This document shows positions 20,166-30,577 of a stretch of DNA of 64,000 bases, piece after piece. The stretch comes from Puccinia triticina (lineage: Eukaryota; Basidiomycota; Pucciniomycetes; Pucciniales; Pucciniaceae). Made by a program: the position numbers and the translations under genes. The stretch spans positions 5,539,001 to 5,603,000 of the forward strand of contig NC_070563.1 of NCBI RefSeq assembly GCF_026914185.1, in the 5' to 3' direction. The first letter of the stretch is position 1; every line of letters begins with the position of its first letter. The notes below the pieces were generated by a model. The model searched no databases and had not been told where the DNA came from. It was given only the letters and a program-made list of their open reading frames with translations.

Positions 20166-22541
20166 TTAGTCGCGCTCACTTGCGCACTCGCTGTCTTCGG
20201 CGCGTGCTGTGCTTGGAGCGGCACTATGCGCGCACAGCTCTTCTGCTGCGCATGCAGTGTCAGCCTTGGCGCTGTCTGGACTAGCCAAGGGCTGACATTT
20301 GCCCCCACAAAAAAGCACGGCTCTAATAGGAGTTGTGGCGGGCTTCCTACGCTTTGTCGCACGAAATTTGCGGAGCAAGGTATCGGCATTAGCTATAGCC
20401 TCTTTCTTAATCCACTTGTCATGGTCCGCTGACAGGCCCTTGAATCTGGTCAGATAGAGTCGACAATCCTGACCCTGAACCCTTGTCAGCTTTTTGTCCA
20501 GGATCCTGTATGCAACCCGTTTGGTATCAGGTTCAGGCAAGGTTTCCGGTACCACTGGCGGGGGAGGCTCGCGCTTATCACCAGGCGCCACGTATTTTTT
20601 AAGCAAACTGACAGGGAACGTGGGATGTTTGAGATCATAGCCTCCCGTTAAAACAACCTCGACCGCATTACGCCCGTGTAGAGCTTTAACAAAAAACGTA
20701 CCAACAAACAGATCCTTAAGCTTCCAATTACCTCCTAGGTTCTGAAAGTTTACCGTCGAAATTAACACGCGGTCCCCGACTTTTATGTCATGGTCCCAAT
20801 GGGTTTTATCCCAGCTCTCCTTACTGTAGGCAACAGCCTCTGTCAGACACGCGCTTGCCTGTTGTTCAGCTTTGACCATCATCTCCTGGAACCTCTTGGC
20901 CGAGGGATGCAACGTTACCGCCTTGCTTAGTACGAGGTCGCGCGGCATATGCGGGATCCAACCGCGCTCAAGCTCAAAGGGGGTTTTCCCTGTGCTAGAG
21001 TGTATGCTCGAGTTGTACGCGTACTCCAACGCAGGCAACAAGGAGACCCAGTCATGCGAGTAGCCTTCACCATCTTTGAACTGAAGGCCAAACGCGCAAT
21101 ACCTGCAGATCATGTCTTCCAAGGTCTGGATCATACGCTCTGCAAGCCCATCCGTCTGGGGATGGTAAGCTGTTGAAAAGGATAGCTTTGTACCCATCAG
21201 TTGAAACAAGTTCTGCCAGAACTCGGAGGTAAATTTGGGATCCTGATCAGTGATGAACACCCTGGGGCAACCCACATCATTGATGATGGAATTCCAAAAC
21301 AGCAGGGCTAGGTCTAACGCAGTGTTGTCCTTATGGCAAGGAAAGAAAACGGGCTCTCTTTGAAAAGCGGTCAACAACAACAAGTACTGCATTATAGCTA
21401 TCCTTCCCTCCGGGAGGCAGAGCGGTGACGAAGTCCATGTTAATGATTTCCACCGCTGCTTGGGCTCCTTGATGAATTGCAGGAGCCTGAAACGCTTACC
21501 CGTTGCCCGGTTGGCCTTCTGGCATCGGTCGCAACTTGCGCAATATTGCTCAACTCTAACAGTCCATCACGGCCACCAGGCCAACACACGCAGACGCTCG
21601 ACCGTACGGTCTTTGGAAAAATGCCCCGCCGCGATATTATTGTGACATTCTTGTAGCATAGCTAGAATGTGATCTTCCTCCACTAACACCAGCGCGCAAT
21701 GGTTGCCAGTGCGATGATAAAGGAGGCCGTCTAGAAGAATGAACCTGCCCGCGCTGAAATTCGTTTTCCATGGCTCCTCCAATTGAGCAACCAGGTCAGG
21801 CTGCGAGTGCTTCAAGCGGAGAATACCAACCAGTGCTGCCGTGTTACGGTTATTAGTGTAACTGGTTTCCACCAAATCCCAAAATTCAGTGGAAAAGCCG
21901 CTTATACTGATCGCCATGATGGGAACCTCCCGGGATGTGTCATCCTCGTCGGAGGCAGGATTATCCTTATCATTAGGGAGCGCCCACCGTGACAGTCCAT
22001 CCGTATTCTTATGGATCAGACCATCACGGTGAACAATGTTCATAGACCCCCGCCATTCCTGAATAGAAATCTGCCACCGCATCATGTGACGGCTAGGTGT
22101 TTTCATGTTCAAAAGAGATTTCAGCGCAACGCAGTCCGTAATCACCGTAAACACACACCCATCAAGGTAGTAATAAAGCTTCTCCAATGCCCATACCAAA
22201 CAGAGGCACTCCAGCTGGGACGCTCCATACCTTTTCTCCGAGTCTTTCAGCTGACGCGAGATGAAGCAAATGGGGCCTTCCTGTTCCTTGTCCCCTATCA
22301 TCTGGATTTGATGAAGAGCGGCGCCAATGCCCTCCATAGAGATCTGCACAGTTTTGGGGGCTCTAAAACTTGTGTGGGAGGCGCCCAGGTCTGGGGCTGA
22401 GATTTTCGTGGGAAAGTGAGCCAGAAGGCCGTGTTTCAAGTTTAGGCTCACCACGCTCCCACCCAAGCTTAACAAAGCCTCTCTGAGGAGGCGCAAAGCG
22501 TCTCTAAAGGAGAGGCTTACCTCTAAGGTTACACCATTCAC
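20166..22541 (-). pseudogene. Ty3/gypsy chromovirus pol remnant (RNase H, integrase, chromodomain)
   Basis: The 5' part (gag, protease, RT) is missing. Frame 22541-21567 has RNase H ([41 protein letters not shown]) and the H2C2 integrase finger up to [19 protein letters not shown]; it continues in another frame with YCASCDRCQKANRATGKR. The integrase core is split by at least two frameshifts between about 21340 and 21570: the first aspartate region (INMDFVTALPPGG) is out of frame, then ITDQDPKFTSEFW and HPQTDGLAERMIQTLE are in the 21392-20166 frame. The C-terminus holds a chromodomain-like segment (RVAYRILDKKL, LTRFKGLSADHDKWIKKEAI), the mark of chromoviruses, which is thought to target integration to marked chromatin. 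Not functional. Confidence 0.9.
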
Positions 22542-22775
22542 ATTACAGAATCAAGAATTTCTGGCAAAAAAACACATATTTTCTTTTCAAAATGTTTTTA
22601 AAAATGTAGTTTTTAGTTTAAAAACACATCTGAGTTAGAGTAGACAGACTTGCAGCCTGCAATCTCAGCTTCAATTTCACAGTTTTTTACCTATCTGACA
22701 CACATAATTACGAGCCCACTCCACCTCCTGTGAAGTGATTCTGGAGTGGTGATGAAGCGGTTTTTGGGCCGGAAC
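22425..22775 (-). repeat. Dispersed repeat family R1, copy 2 (inverted)
   Basis: Reverse complement of the 3' part of the copy at 59995-60290: AAGCTTAACAAAGCCTCTC, AAGGAGAGGCTTACCTC, ACATTTTGAAAAG-type words and the GATTCTGGAGTGGTGATG block follow in inverted order. It abuts the truncated 5' end of the gypsy remnant, so the family probably inserted there or mediated the truncation. Confidence 0.75.
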
Positions 22776-24428
22776 AGCACCAGACTTGGGATGGTGGGCG
22801 CGTTAAAATCGGCTCATTTCCCCTACATATGCAGCAAATCTGGCCGGACTGCGTCCATCATGCATAATCCCCTGGATCAAATTTAACAACTTCCTGTTGC
22901 AATCAGAGAGGCTCCCAGAGTCCCAAAGCCTAGATTTCCCTGCAAAATTTGGCTCAGATCTAGGTCTGGAAAGGGTTTCCAGATTGACAGGAACTGGAAG
23001 TCCTCCATTCTCTGTCTTGCACAATGTGACCCAGCTCAGTTTCCTTGCTACAGCAGAGTGGTAAAACACTGCTGCCATGGTAAGTGACTTGGGTCAGTTT
23101 GGCTGTTGATCAGGGCGCTCAAATTGCAGCTTGAGAGCCATGGTGCTCACACTCCAACTTGAAGAGCCACTTAATTGGACCAAGCAACATTGCAATTTGT
23201 AGGGGTCTCTCTCAGCTGTTCTGGGGGAGTACTTGCCCAAAAATCAGCACAGCCGCCAGATTCTAAGAATTATTTGTCATGTGAACACCTTGAAATCTCA
23301 AGCACCCCAACTCTTGGCTGGCTGACTGCTAGTAAAACCTGCATCACTCTAGCTAAAACTGGGTTCAATTCAACCTGGTCTAAGCCGGAAAGGTGGAGCC
23401 AACAGTGAAACCAATCCAATACAACACCAGGATTGGCTAATACTGTGTACCTTATTGTTTTTTTCAATACATAAGGATTTTGATCCCGTTTATTGTATTG
23501 AAGAGAAAAAAAACTGGGGTTTACTGTTGAAAAAAGTGCACATTCTCTGGGCAATTAGGGCTTCAATCTAACATCCCATACCAGCAATACACCCAGTATT
23601 AGATTCTATTGGCAAAACAATCTGCATGTATTGATTTTATTGGTGGCTGAGTCTGGATCCAATACCAATACAGAGTATCAAACCCAAAACCAAACCAATA
23701 TCAATAAGTACCAATAGCAATACCTGTATTGGATTGGTTTGACCTTTGATGGAGCGCCACCGGGCATTGTTTTAGATCATCTATGTGTGTACGGTACAGA
23801 TGTGAAAGATTTTTTTCCCTGGTTTCCATGTTCACACACTGCTTCTGAAGACATGTACCTGTGACCTCATGTCTTGCGTAGGTGTCATATGCTTTGAAAT
23901 GAGATCTGTATGATACACCCCCAAGAAATTTATGATATACACAGTCCAAATGTTAGCTTGAGAGGAGTTTTTTTTTATCACCAGGAGTAACTGTGGGAGG
24001 GATTGAATGAGTATAAAATACTCTCAGTAGGGTGGATGGCATGTATATAGATTGCGGATAGCTAGCTGAATCTGGTGTGATTTCAATTTCCATCAAGCAC
24101 ATGGTTTTTTTTTTGTGGTGAACTGATACAAATCATCAAGGATGAGGTTTTGAGCCAGAGAGTGTTTTTGTGTTAGTAATATTGAAGATTGCTGTGACAA
24201 TCTGGACACTGAAAAATAGAAACATGTATATAATCCTGTATTCTTCAAGCTTGCCCTCATCCAAACCACAAAGATATACAGTCAGTAATGTCTAAAGTAA
24301 AGCTTCTTTAGCTCAATCTTGAATGCATAAAAACCATTAATTTCTGTGCACTCTTATCACCTTGCTCCATATATCCATCTTCACTACCTTTCCAAACACC
24401 TTCTCAAACTTCCTTAATCATTCTTTTC
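22776..24428. other. AT-rich intergenic region upstream of the secreted-protein gene
   Basis: No convincing gene. It includes the R2 repeat copy at 23611-23706. A TATA-like GAGTATAAAATACTC at about 24009 lies some 420 bases before the ATG and is a candidate promoter. Pyrimidine-rich sequence precedes the ATG. Confidence 0.4.
23611..23706 (+). repeat. Dispersed repeat R2, copy 1
   Basis: 96 bases from GGCAAAACAATCTGCATG to ACCAAACCAATATCAAT, repeated in the same orientation at 59234-59330 with very few differences. Non-coding. Confidence 0.85.
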
Positions 24429-26592
24429 ATGCTTTACCAATCACTTCTTCTTACTTCCTGGATCATTTCAATCTTTGCAGTTTTACCTGAGCTCAGTAAT
24501 AAGATTGAAGCAAGTAGTAGTGGAGTGAGGAAACTCAGAACAGATGATAGATTACATGGTGAGCATTCATATTTTTATCAAGTGCATCTGTTGGAACACT
24601 TTCCATGGCATCTCTTAAACCTTGAAAATCTTGCTCAAAATCTGATTAATACTCACCATTCACAAAAAAATACCAAAGCACTTGCGATCAAGCCACATGA
24701 ATCACCCTTCCTAGTAGATGATTCAATCCCACCCAGAAAAAAAAAGAGAACAGGCCAAGATATTTTGCCTCAAAGGCGTCAGTTTATTTCTGAAAATGAA
24801 TCACTCCATTTAAAAATTTTAACCTCATTTTCCTGATTGGTTCTCTTTATTCAGGTTCAAGGATACTTGAGGCTTGGGACATGAATCAAGGTAAAGTCTC
24901 TTTGATTTTTTTTTTTTTTGGATAGATAACCAAGTGTTGGAAATTGAAGTTAGATAACTTTCCCTTCAATATTTTAGAAAAAGTTGCAGTGGTTCATAAA
25001 TACTCAGAACCAATTTCTGTATTGACAAATGAATTAAACAGGTATCTTTCTGCTTTGGAACATATGGCCCCACATCTCAACTATGAGCAGGTATCCAAGA
25101 CAAGAAGCATACTTGAACAATCTGAGAAGAATATCAAGGAATTCATGCAATGGAGGCTTTTGCAACTAGCAAACATCAAGACATATTTCTCATCAGATGA
25201 CCTCACCAAATGGATGCTTGAAACTCGGAACAGCCTTGAATCCCAAGAAACTACCTCACCAATAATTCCAATTGAATCATCTTCACAAATATTCCAGGAA
25301 TACCTTCAGGAATCTGGAAATTTTGTTTTGAAAGATGTGATGAAGCTTATCACTGATCACAAAAACATTTTCAATGATCCCTACATGAAGGAAAAATTCA
25401 TACCCTTTGATTATTCCACAGCTTGGAAATATGCAAACACAGTTTTGAATTTTTTGTTTGAAAATCAACTGATCAATGGAAGTATGGTAAGAAATATGTT
25501 TGAAGATGATAGGATAGTGAAAGAAGTTATTTTAATCACCCATAACTTTACCAATGATCACTGGCTTTCAAACATCTTGCCAAAAAGACCTATCAGATTT
25601 ACAACACACTGGTACTGGCATTGCTTTAATAGGTATCCTTCAGGTAATTCTATGATTCTTCAAAATTAAATCAAGTCATATTCTTTGATTACTGATTCAA
25701 ATATTTCTATTCATTCAAAAAAGTTTTGGGGAAAAAAGAAGAAATCTTTCTTGATTTGGTTTCTCATGTAGAATATGTAAAGGAGATTTGTGAAGATTTC
25801 ATGCAAACTATTCAATCAAAATATTTGAATGGTGAAACAATTGCAGAGAGAGAAGGTATCCATACAGAAAATTGGAAAGAAGTTTCAAGCTTACTTTCAA
25901 CTGAAAACTATTTTGGTAAATTGAAAGATTTAATTGCAGCCAACAATTCAATATTACTAAAAAGAAAAGATGAATTTGATTCTCCAATATTGATTGATCC
26001 ATCTGGATTCAAACAAACAATGATCAACATGATTACCAAACTGGTTACCAAATGCCCTGAAATTTTTTCTACATTTGCTCCTGATAATGAAAAACTGGTC
26101 CCAGCAATTTTTTCGCTCTTGGGATACATTGAATTCAACCTATGTCCAGGAGTAATCAATGAAGTGTATGTTCTCAATTTGATGATAACAAATAGCTTGT
26201 GAATCTGAAAAAACTAATTTTTTGATAATTTTCTTGAAAAAAGGATAAATAATATTACATTCCTAGATTTGATTCTCAATTCAAAATCACTAAAAAGAAA
26301 TTACACCCAATCTGACTTTGAAGACATAGTGAAGCTAGTTTCACTTGCCTCAAGCAGAGAAAGCATTGATACGCTTAATGACAGTTATCAAACTCTTTCC
26401 ACCATGCCATGTTTCATAGGTAAGTATAACTTACACCTTGAAAATGAGATTGTTGAAGGGTATAGGAAACACAATGAGAAGATAAAACCTGAATATGAAC
26501 AGATTTACCATAGATTGTTGAATAAAGAGAGAAAGATGATCTCTATTTTATGTCGAAATTACAATAGATCAATTAGGGACCCTTTCCTTTGA
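24429..26592 (+). CDS. Predicted secreted protein, candidate effector, 613 residues
   Basis: No domain recognised. Model: exons 24429-24777, 24855-24890, 24978-25643, 25724-26165, 26244-26592; introns 77, 87, 80 and 78 bases; donors GTCAGT, GTAAAG, GTAATT and GTATGT; total 1842 bases, 614 codons with stop. All four junctions keep the frame. The N-terminus is a signal peptide (MLYQSLLLTSWIISIFAVLP, then polar ELSNKIEASSS). After a basic patch (PPRKKKRTGQ) the rest is mostly helical, lysine- and asparagine-rich, with no membrane segment. The gene is AT-rich, unlike TGS1 and eIF2B-gamma, and sits alone among repeats, a setting typical of rust effector candidates. Uncertain points: an earlier GTGAGC donor at 24560 and a GTAAGT inside the last exon near 26420 that the model reads through. 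Confidence 0.75.
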
Positions 26593-27004
26593 AATTTCAA
26601 CTGACACATGGGGCCTAAATGTGTGTTCATGCGGATTTTGGTTTGCTTCCCCTTCTTATCACGTCTTAATCACTTAATCCCTCAAAGCTTCACATTTTAT
26701 TTCTAATATTCAAGATTGAAATTTTCCAAACAGCTTCAGTGACTAAGATTAATTCATCCTGCTAATCAAGATTCAATTTCACTGTTGACCTGCCTTTCTT
26801 GTTCACCATTTTTTACATTGTATAATGAATTTCTATTTTTATTTTTCACTTTGATGATGGAATGCTGGCCCTTGGATCGGGGTGGTCTTTGGCACCTGGA
26901 TGTGGATACCTGCATGGAATCTAAAATTTTGTGGGAATTTAGATCAAGGTTTTCCCTTTAAATCTTTCAAAAAGAGGAATACAAGGGGGTGACTAAAACA
27001 GCTC
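26593..27004. other. AT-rich 3' flank of the secreted-protein gene
   Basis: No gene seen. It probably includes the 3' untranslated region and ends abruptly at the GC-rich copied fragment. Confidence 0.4.
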
Positions 27005-27450
27005 AGAAGACATGGGCGGGGACGAGGGAGCTGGAGAGGATGGCGGTGGGGAAGCGGTCAACCAAGGCCATGCGGACGAGCATCTGGGTGCCGAAGCCGT
27101 CGAGCTCCTGCAGGTTGAGCAGCACGCCGGAGCGCGGATCCAGCGTGACCAGGGCGAGGCCGGGGCCTGTGCTCATCAGGACGTCAGTCTCTGCAGCGCG
27201 GGAAGGAGGGAGCGGAAGGACTTGCCGTCCCGGACATCCAGCGTGTTCGCCTGGCGCTCGTAGAACACCGTCGTCAGCAGGACCTGGCTCGTCCGGTGTC
27301 GCTCAACGATCGAGAGCAGCGAGCGGTCGTCGATGGGGGCGGTCTGGGCGCACTCGAGGCTGGGCGGGGGCGGGCGGGCGGGCTGGAAGTAGAGGTCGCA
27401 GGGCAGTAGGACAAAGGCGGTCTGGAGGCGCGAGCCGGGGTCAGCGGGCT
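27005..27450 (-). pseudogene. Fragment copied from the eIF2B-gamma gene
   Basis: About 445 bases highly similar to 16895-17339 of the eIF2B-gamma gene: the middle of exon 3 and the first part of intron 2 (the CTGGAGGCGCGAGCCGGGGT block just past the splice acceptor). Because intron sequence is present, the copy was made from DNA, not from mRNA. It carries a one-base deletion relative to the parent near 27182 (CGTCAGTC for CGTTCAGTC) and several substitutions, and has no start or end of its own. It is flanked on both sides by AT-rich unrelated sequence. It lies some 10 kb from the parent in this window. Confidence 0.9.
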
Positions 27451-27952
27451 GTACACTACAAACATGGATGAATTTGGGAAGGCATATATTGATCAAATTA
27501 TATTGATTTTTTTTTTTTTTTTTTTGAAATTTCTCTTTAATTTGTTTCCTTCCAGAAACATCATAACCCTTCTATCATCTCTCTTTCTCTTAATTTCCTC
27601 CTTTCTTAGTTTTCAACCATAGCAAATTTTTTGCCAGATCAAATAGGTCATTTTTACATACTCATATGAATTATTCCTGAGAAAAAATAGTCTGTTAAGT
27701 CAGGCAGGGAGGGGAAGGGGGGAGGAGGAATGGGGAGGCATGAATTATTGTCCCTTGAACCTTGCAGAAGTTTTGAAATCTACTTTCCAAAAAAAAAGGG
27801 AAAAAAAAAAATCAGTCTCAATATATCATGCTACATCAATTTTGTTCAAATTTAATGGCTTGTATATATGACTCATCATATCCAATATCCTAAATTTCTA
27901 CTAGTCCTGAGATTGATTTAACGTTTTTACCAGATTTGAGTAAGGTGTCTTA
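27451..27952. other. AT-rich spacer
   Basis: Contains a T run of about 22 at 27510 and a short A run at about 27790. No gene or repeat unit recognised. Confidence 0.4.
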
Positions 27953-28717
27953 TGTCATGGAAGAACTCCCACGCTGCGCTGAGATATGGTGGGAGAAACA
28001 CCAGGAAAATACCAAATCAGTGATATTTGGCAACTGATCACATTGTGGTTGTTACATTTGGAGGTTTTGAGGTCATTGAAGGTACACCATGATCCGTTGA
28101 GGCCATTTGATCATTTTTGTACCATTATCATGGAAGAACTCCCACGCTGCGCTGAAATATAGTGGCAGAAACACCAAGAAACTACCAAATTAGTGATATT
28201 TGGCAACCTATCACATTGTGGCTGCTACATTTGGGGGTTTTGTGGTCATTTAAGGTACAAAGTGAATCTTTAAGGGCATGTGAACATTTTGGTACCAATA
28301 TCATGGAAGAACTCCCAGGCTGCACTGAGATATAGTGGGAGGAACACCAAGAAACTACCAAATTAGTGATATTTGGCAACAGATCACATTGTAGCTGCTA
28401 CATTTGGGGGTTTTGTGGTCTTTCAAGGTACAAATTGAGAGTTTGAGTGCATGTGAACATTTTGGTACCAATATCATGGAAGAAATCCCACGCTGCGCTG
28501 AGATATAGTGGCAGAAACACCAAGAAACTACCAAATTAGTCATATTTGGCAACTGATCACATTGTGGCTGCTACATTTGGGGGTTTTGTGGTCATTCAAG
28601 GTACACAGTGAATCTTTGACCATATTTGATCATTTTGGCACCAATATCATGGAAGAACTTCCACGCTGCGCTGAGATATAGTTGGAGAAACACCAAGAAA
28701 CTACCAAATTAGTGATA
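27953..28717. repeat. Tandem array, period about 173 bases
   Basis: Four full units and a partial fifth. Each starts near ATCATGGAAGAACTCCCACG and contains GAAACACCAAGAAACTACC and ACATTTGGGGGTTTTGTGG. Starts are at about 27953, 28128, 28301, 28474 and 28647. Units differ by scattered substitutions. The last unit is cut after GTGATA by the Helitron-like terminus at 28718. Confidence 0.9.
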
Positions 28718-28744
28718 CTAGAGGCCAAGGCGGCTGCGCCGCTG
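28718..28744 (-). mobile_element. Helitron-like 3' terminus 1
   Basis: Read on the minus strand it is CAGCGGCGCAGCCGC, a short spacer CTTGGCCT, then CTAG and a T in the flank: a hairpin followed by CTRR at an A/T insertion point, the classic Helitron 3' signature. The flanking tandem unit is interrupted exactly between A and T of GTGATATTTGG. The element would extend to the right; its 5' end (TC on the minus strand) was not found, so its length is unknown. Confidence 0.6.
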
Positions 28745-29171
28745 AATTTTCAGTCCCCCAAACATATCAAAACACCAGTATGACACAGTGATCAACGGAT
28801 ATTTCAGTTTGAGCCTTTGCTTGGTAAGACTTTGTGCATTATTCTTCTTACTTTGAAATAAATCAAGGAAATAGTTTACCAGTATCCAGAATACAAACTA
28901 TGATGAAAAGATAAGGCAGATATGCATAATATGGCATGTGAATTACTTTAAGGGATCTCTTTTTCTAAGAGAAATTGTTTTTCAACCCGGGCCGCCATCA
29001 AGAACCAAGGAGCAAAAACAAAACCCTCAAACAGTACTTCAGGTCAAATATCTTCATGAGCAAAAAAACTGGCCCCCAGAACAAGAAATCAAGGTGATTT
29101 TTGTGGGTTTATGGGTCTTGGAAAATTTGGAAAATTAAAATTAATTAGCTGCCACTGCCTTTTGTATGGCA
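28745..29171. other. Interior of Helitron-like element 1 or spacer
   Basis: AT-rich, no convincing gene. Weak open segments only. Confidence 0.3.
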
Positions 29172-29198
29172 CTAGAGGCCAAAGCGGCTACGCCGCTG
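29172..29198 (-). mobile_element. Helitron-like 3' terminus 2
   Basis: Matches terminus 1 at all but two of 27 positions; on the minus strand CAGCGGCGTAGCCGC, TTTGGCCT, CTAG, with A to its left on the plus strand as the insertion rule requires. Beyond the 27 bases the two elements share nothing obvious, as expected for non-autonomous Helitrons with different cargo. Confidence 0.6.
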
Positions 29199-29934
29199 CA
29201 GGGTGTAAGCCCCCCCACTCCATTTACCCTGGCAAGCCCCCGGCCCGCCTTCCCCCACAGGCAGCAAGTATCCCACTCAATTTGTGTGGGCCCTTTCATG
29301 AAATTTCAGAAAACTGGTGGTGAGCAAAGGTCTGAATGATGGGGCTGAGGAATGAAGCAAACAGGAAAACTAAGCATCTATGAAGTGCCAAAATAAGCTC
29401 CTGTCCTCTTGTTGACTACAATTGGTGATTCTGTGTGGTATTACAGTATTACTATGGGTTATTTCTGATGCAGAGGGTCTGGATAATATGCCTCTTCTCC
29501 TCTCAAAATCTGCCATTCTGTTGAGATATGCTACTTAGAATATCCTCATGTGAGCTGTGCTTTAGATTGGCAATTGAATTATCAAAACTCATGTGTTGTT
29601 TCAATTTTCAAACTCTGTGCATGTACATTCAATTCATTATTTTTTGATTATTGTTAACAGTTAACCTCTCAATGTCATGGACTGTGTTTTTTTCCTCTCA
29701 TTGGTTGGCAGGTTTGTGGCTGAAGAAGAAGTTCAACAAGCCTTGCTTGCTATCTTGAGACCAATAAATTGTTCAGGACATTATGAGCAAGTGCAATATT
29801 TTTTTGACATTGGGTAGGATATATACCCTTTGCTTTTCCAGGAAGCAAGGTAAACAACAGTTGAAATTCAAATCTAACCATCCTTCTGAAAAAGAAGCAC
29901 ATCACAACAATCTGTTTTGGAATGTATACCAGAG
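29199..29934. other. Sequence right of Helitron-like terminus 2
   Basis: Mostly AT-rich. A possible exon-like piece at about 29711-29815 on the plus strand, after a GGCAG acceptor, reads VAEEEVQQALLAILRP; it is isolated and may be another captured fragment. A C-rich block at 29205-29270 follows the terminus. No complete gene. Confidence 0.3.
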
Positions 29935-30135
29935 GCACCTGGCGTATCTGGGCCAGCAGGGCAATGGAGGTGGAGCTGAGTGAGATGGGAGGCGCCGAGG
30001 AAGTCCCTGATGGAGAAGCCGGAGTCGGCCCTAGTGAGGGCCTCAATGAGCCGGACAAGCACGTGGCCTTTGCGGATGGAGCCCAAGAAGTCCGAGGCGG
30101 TGGCCGACTTGCGGGCCCGGAGAAAAATGATCAAC
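29935..30135 (-). pseudogene. GC-rich gene fragment, unidentified
   Basis: An abrupt 200-base GC-rich block inside AT-rich DNA. On the minus strand it reads RARKSATASDFLGSIRKGH and LIEALTRADSGFSIRDFLGA without a stop. No family recognised. Its composition matches the GC-rich genes, not its surroundings, and it lies to the right of a Helitron-like terminus, so capture from a host gene is likely. Sequence to 30577 shows no further gene. Confidence 0.45.
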
Positions 30136-30577
30136 ATGTAGTTGGATTTAGCAGAAGGGCACTATTGTAAAAATCCTGAGGTGCAGGACGGTGTATGCAG
30201 CTTAGTTATCGTCACAATCCTTTAAAAGAGGGCTAGGGCCTAGACACGCGAGGAAGGCTGTTCAATCTGGCTGCCTGAAGTCACAAACACCTTTGAAAAG
30301 AACGCGGCTTCTGATCTGATTGGTTCCTAAGGAAAAAGGGACGTGGGTGCAAGTCAGTGGCGAGTAAACAATAAAACGGAATTTGTCGGACATAAGAGCT
30401 GTCAATTTACTCGTATACCATGATGAGGTACGTCGCTTCGTTGAGAGACTGGGTCTTGCGGATTGGGGAGGGGACTGATTGTGACATTCCAAATTGTGTC
30501 AATTTAGTTAACGTTTATGCCAACCGCACCTAGGTGCTTTTTCTCCTGAGTGGTCCGAAGAACATTAAACACTTGTC

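Noticed and set aside
24560..24854. Alternative intron from GTGAGC at 24560 in the secreted-protein gene
   Set aside because: It would also keep the frame, but it gives a 295-base intron and discards about 70 open codons. The GTCAGT donor at 24778 gives a 77-base intron like its neighbours. Kept only as an alternative.
26418..26592. GTAAGT at 26418-26424 as a splice donor in the last exon
   Set aside because: The frame stays open and protein-like for 55 more codons to a stop, and no acceptor gives a better ending.
27012..27471. Plus-strand open frames in the copied GC-rich fragment
   Set aside because: They are the antisense of eIF2B-gamma exon 3, not a separate gene.
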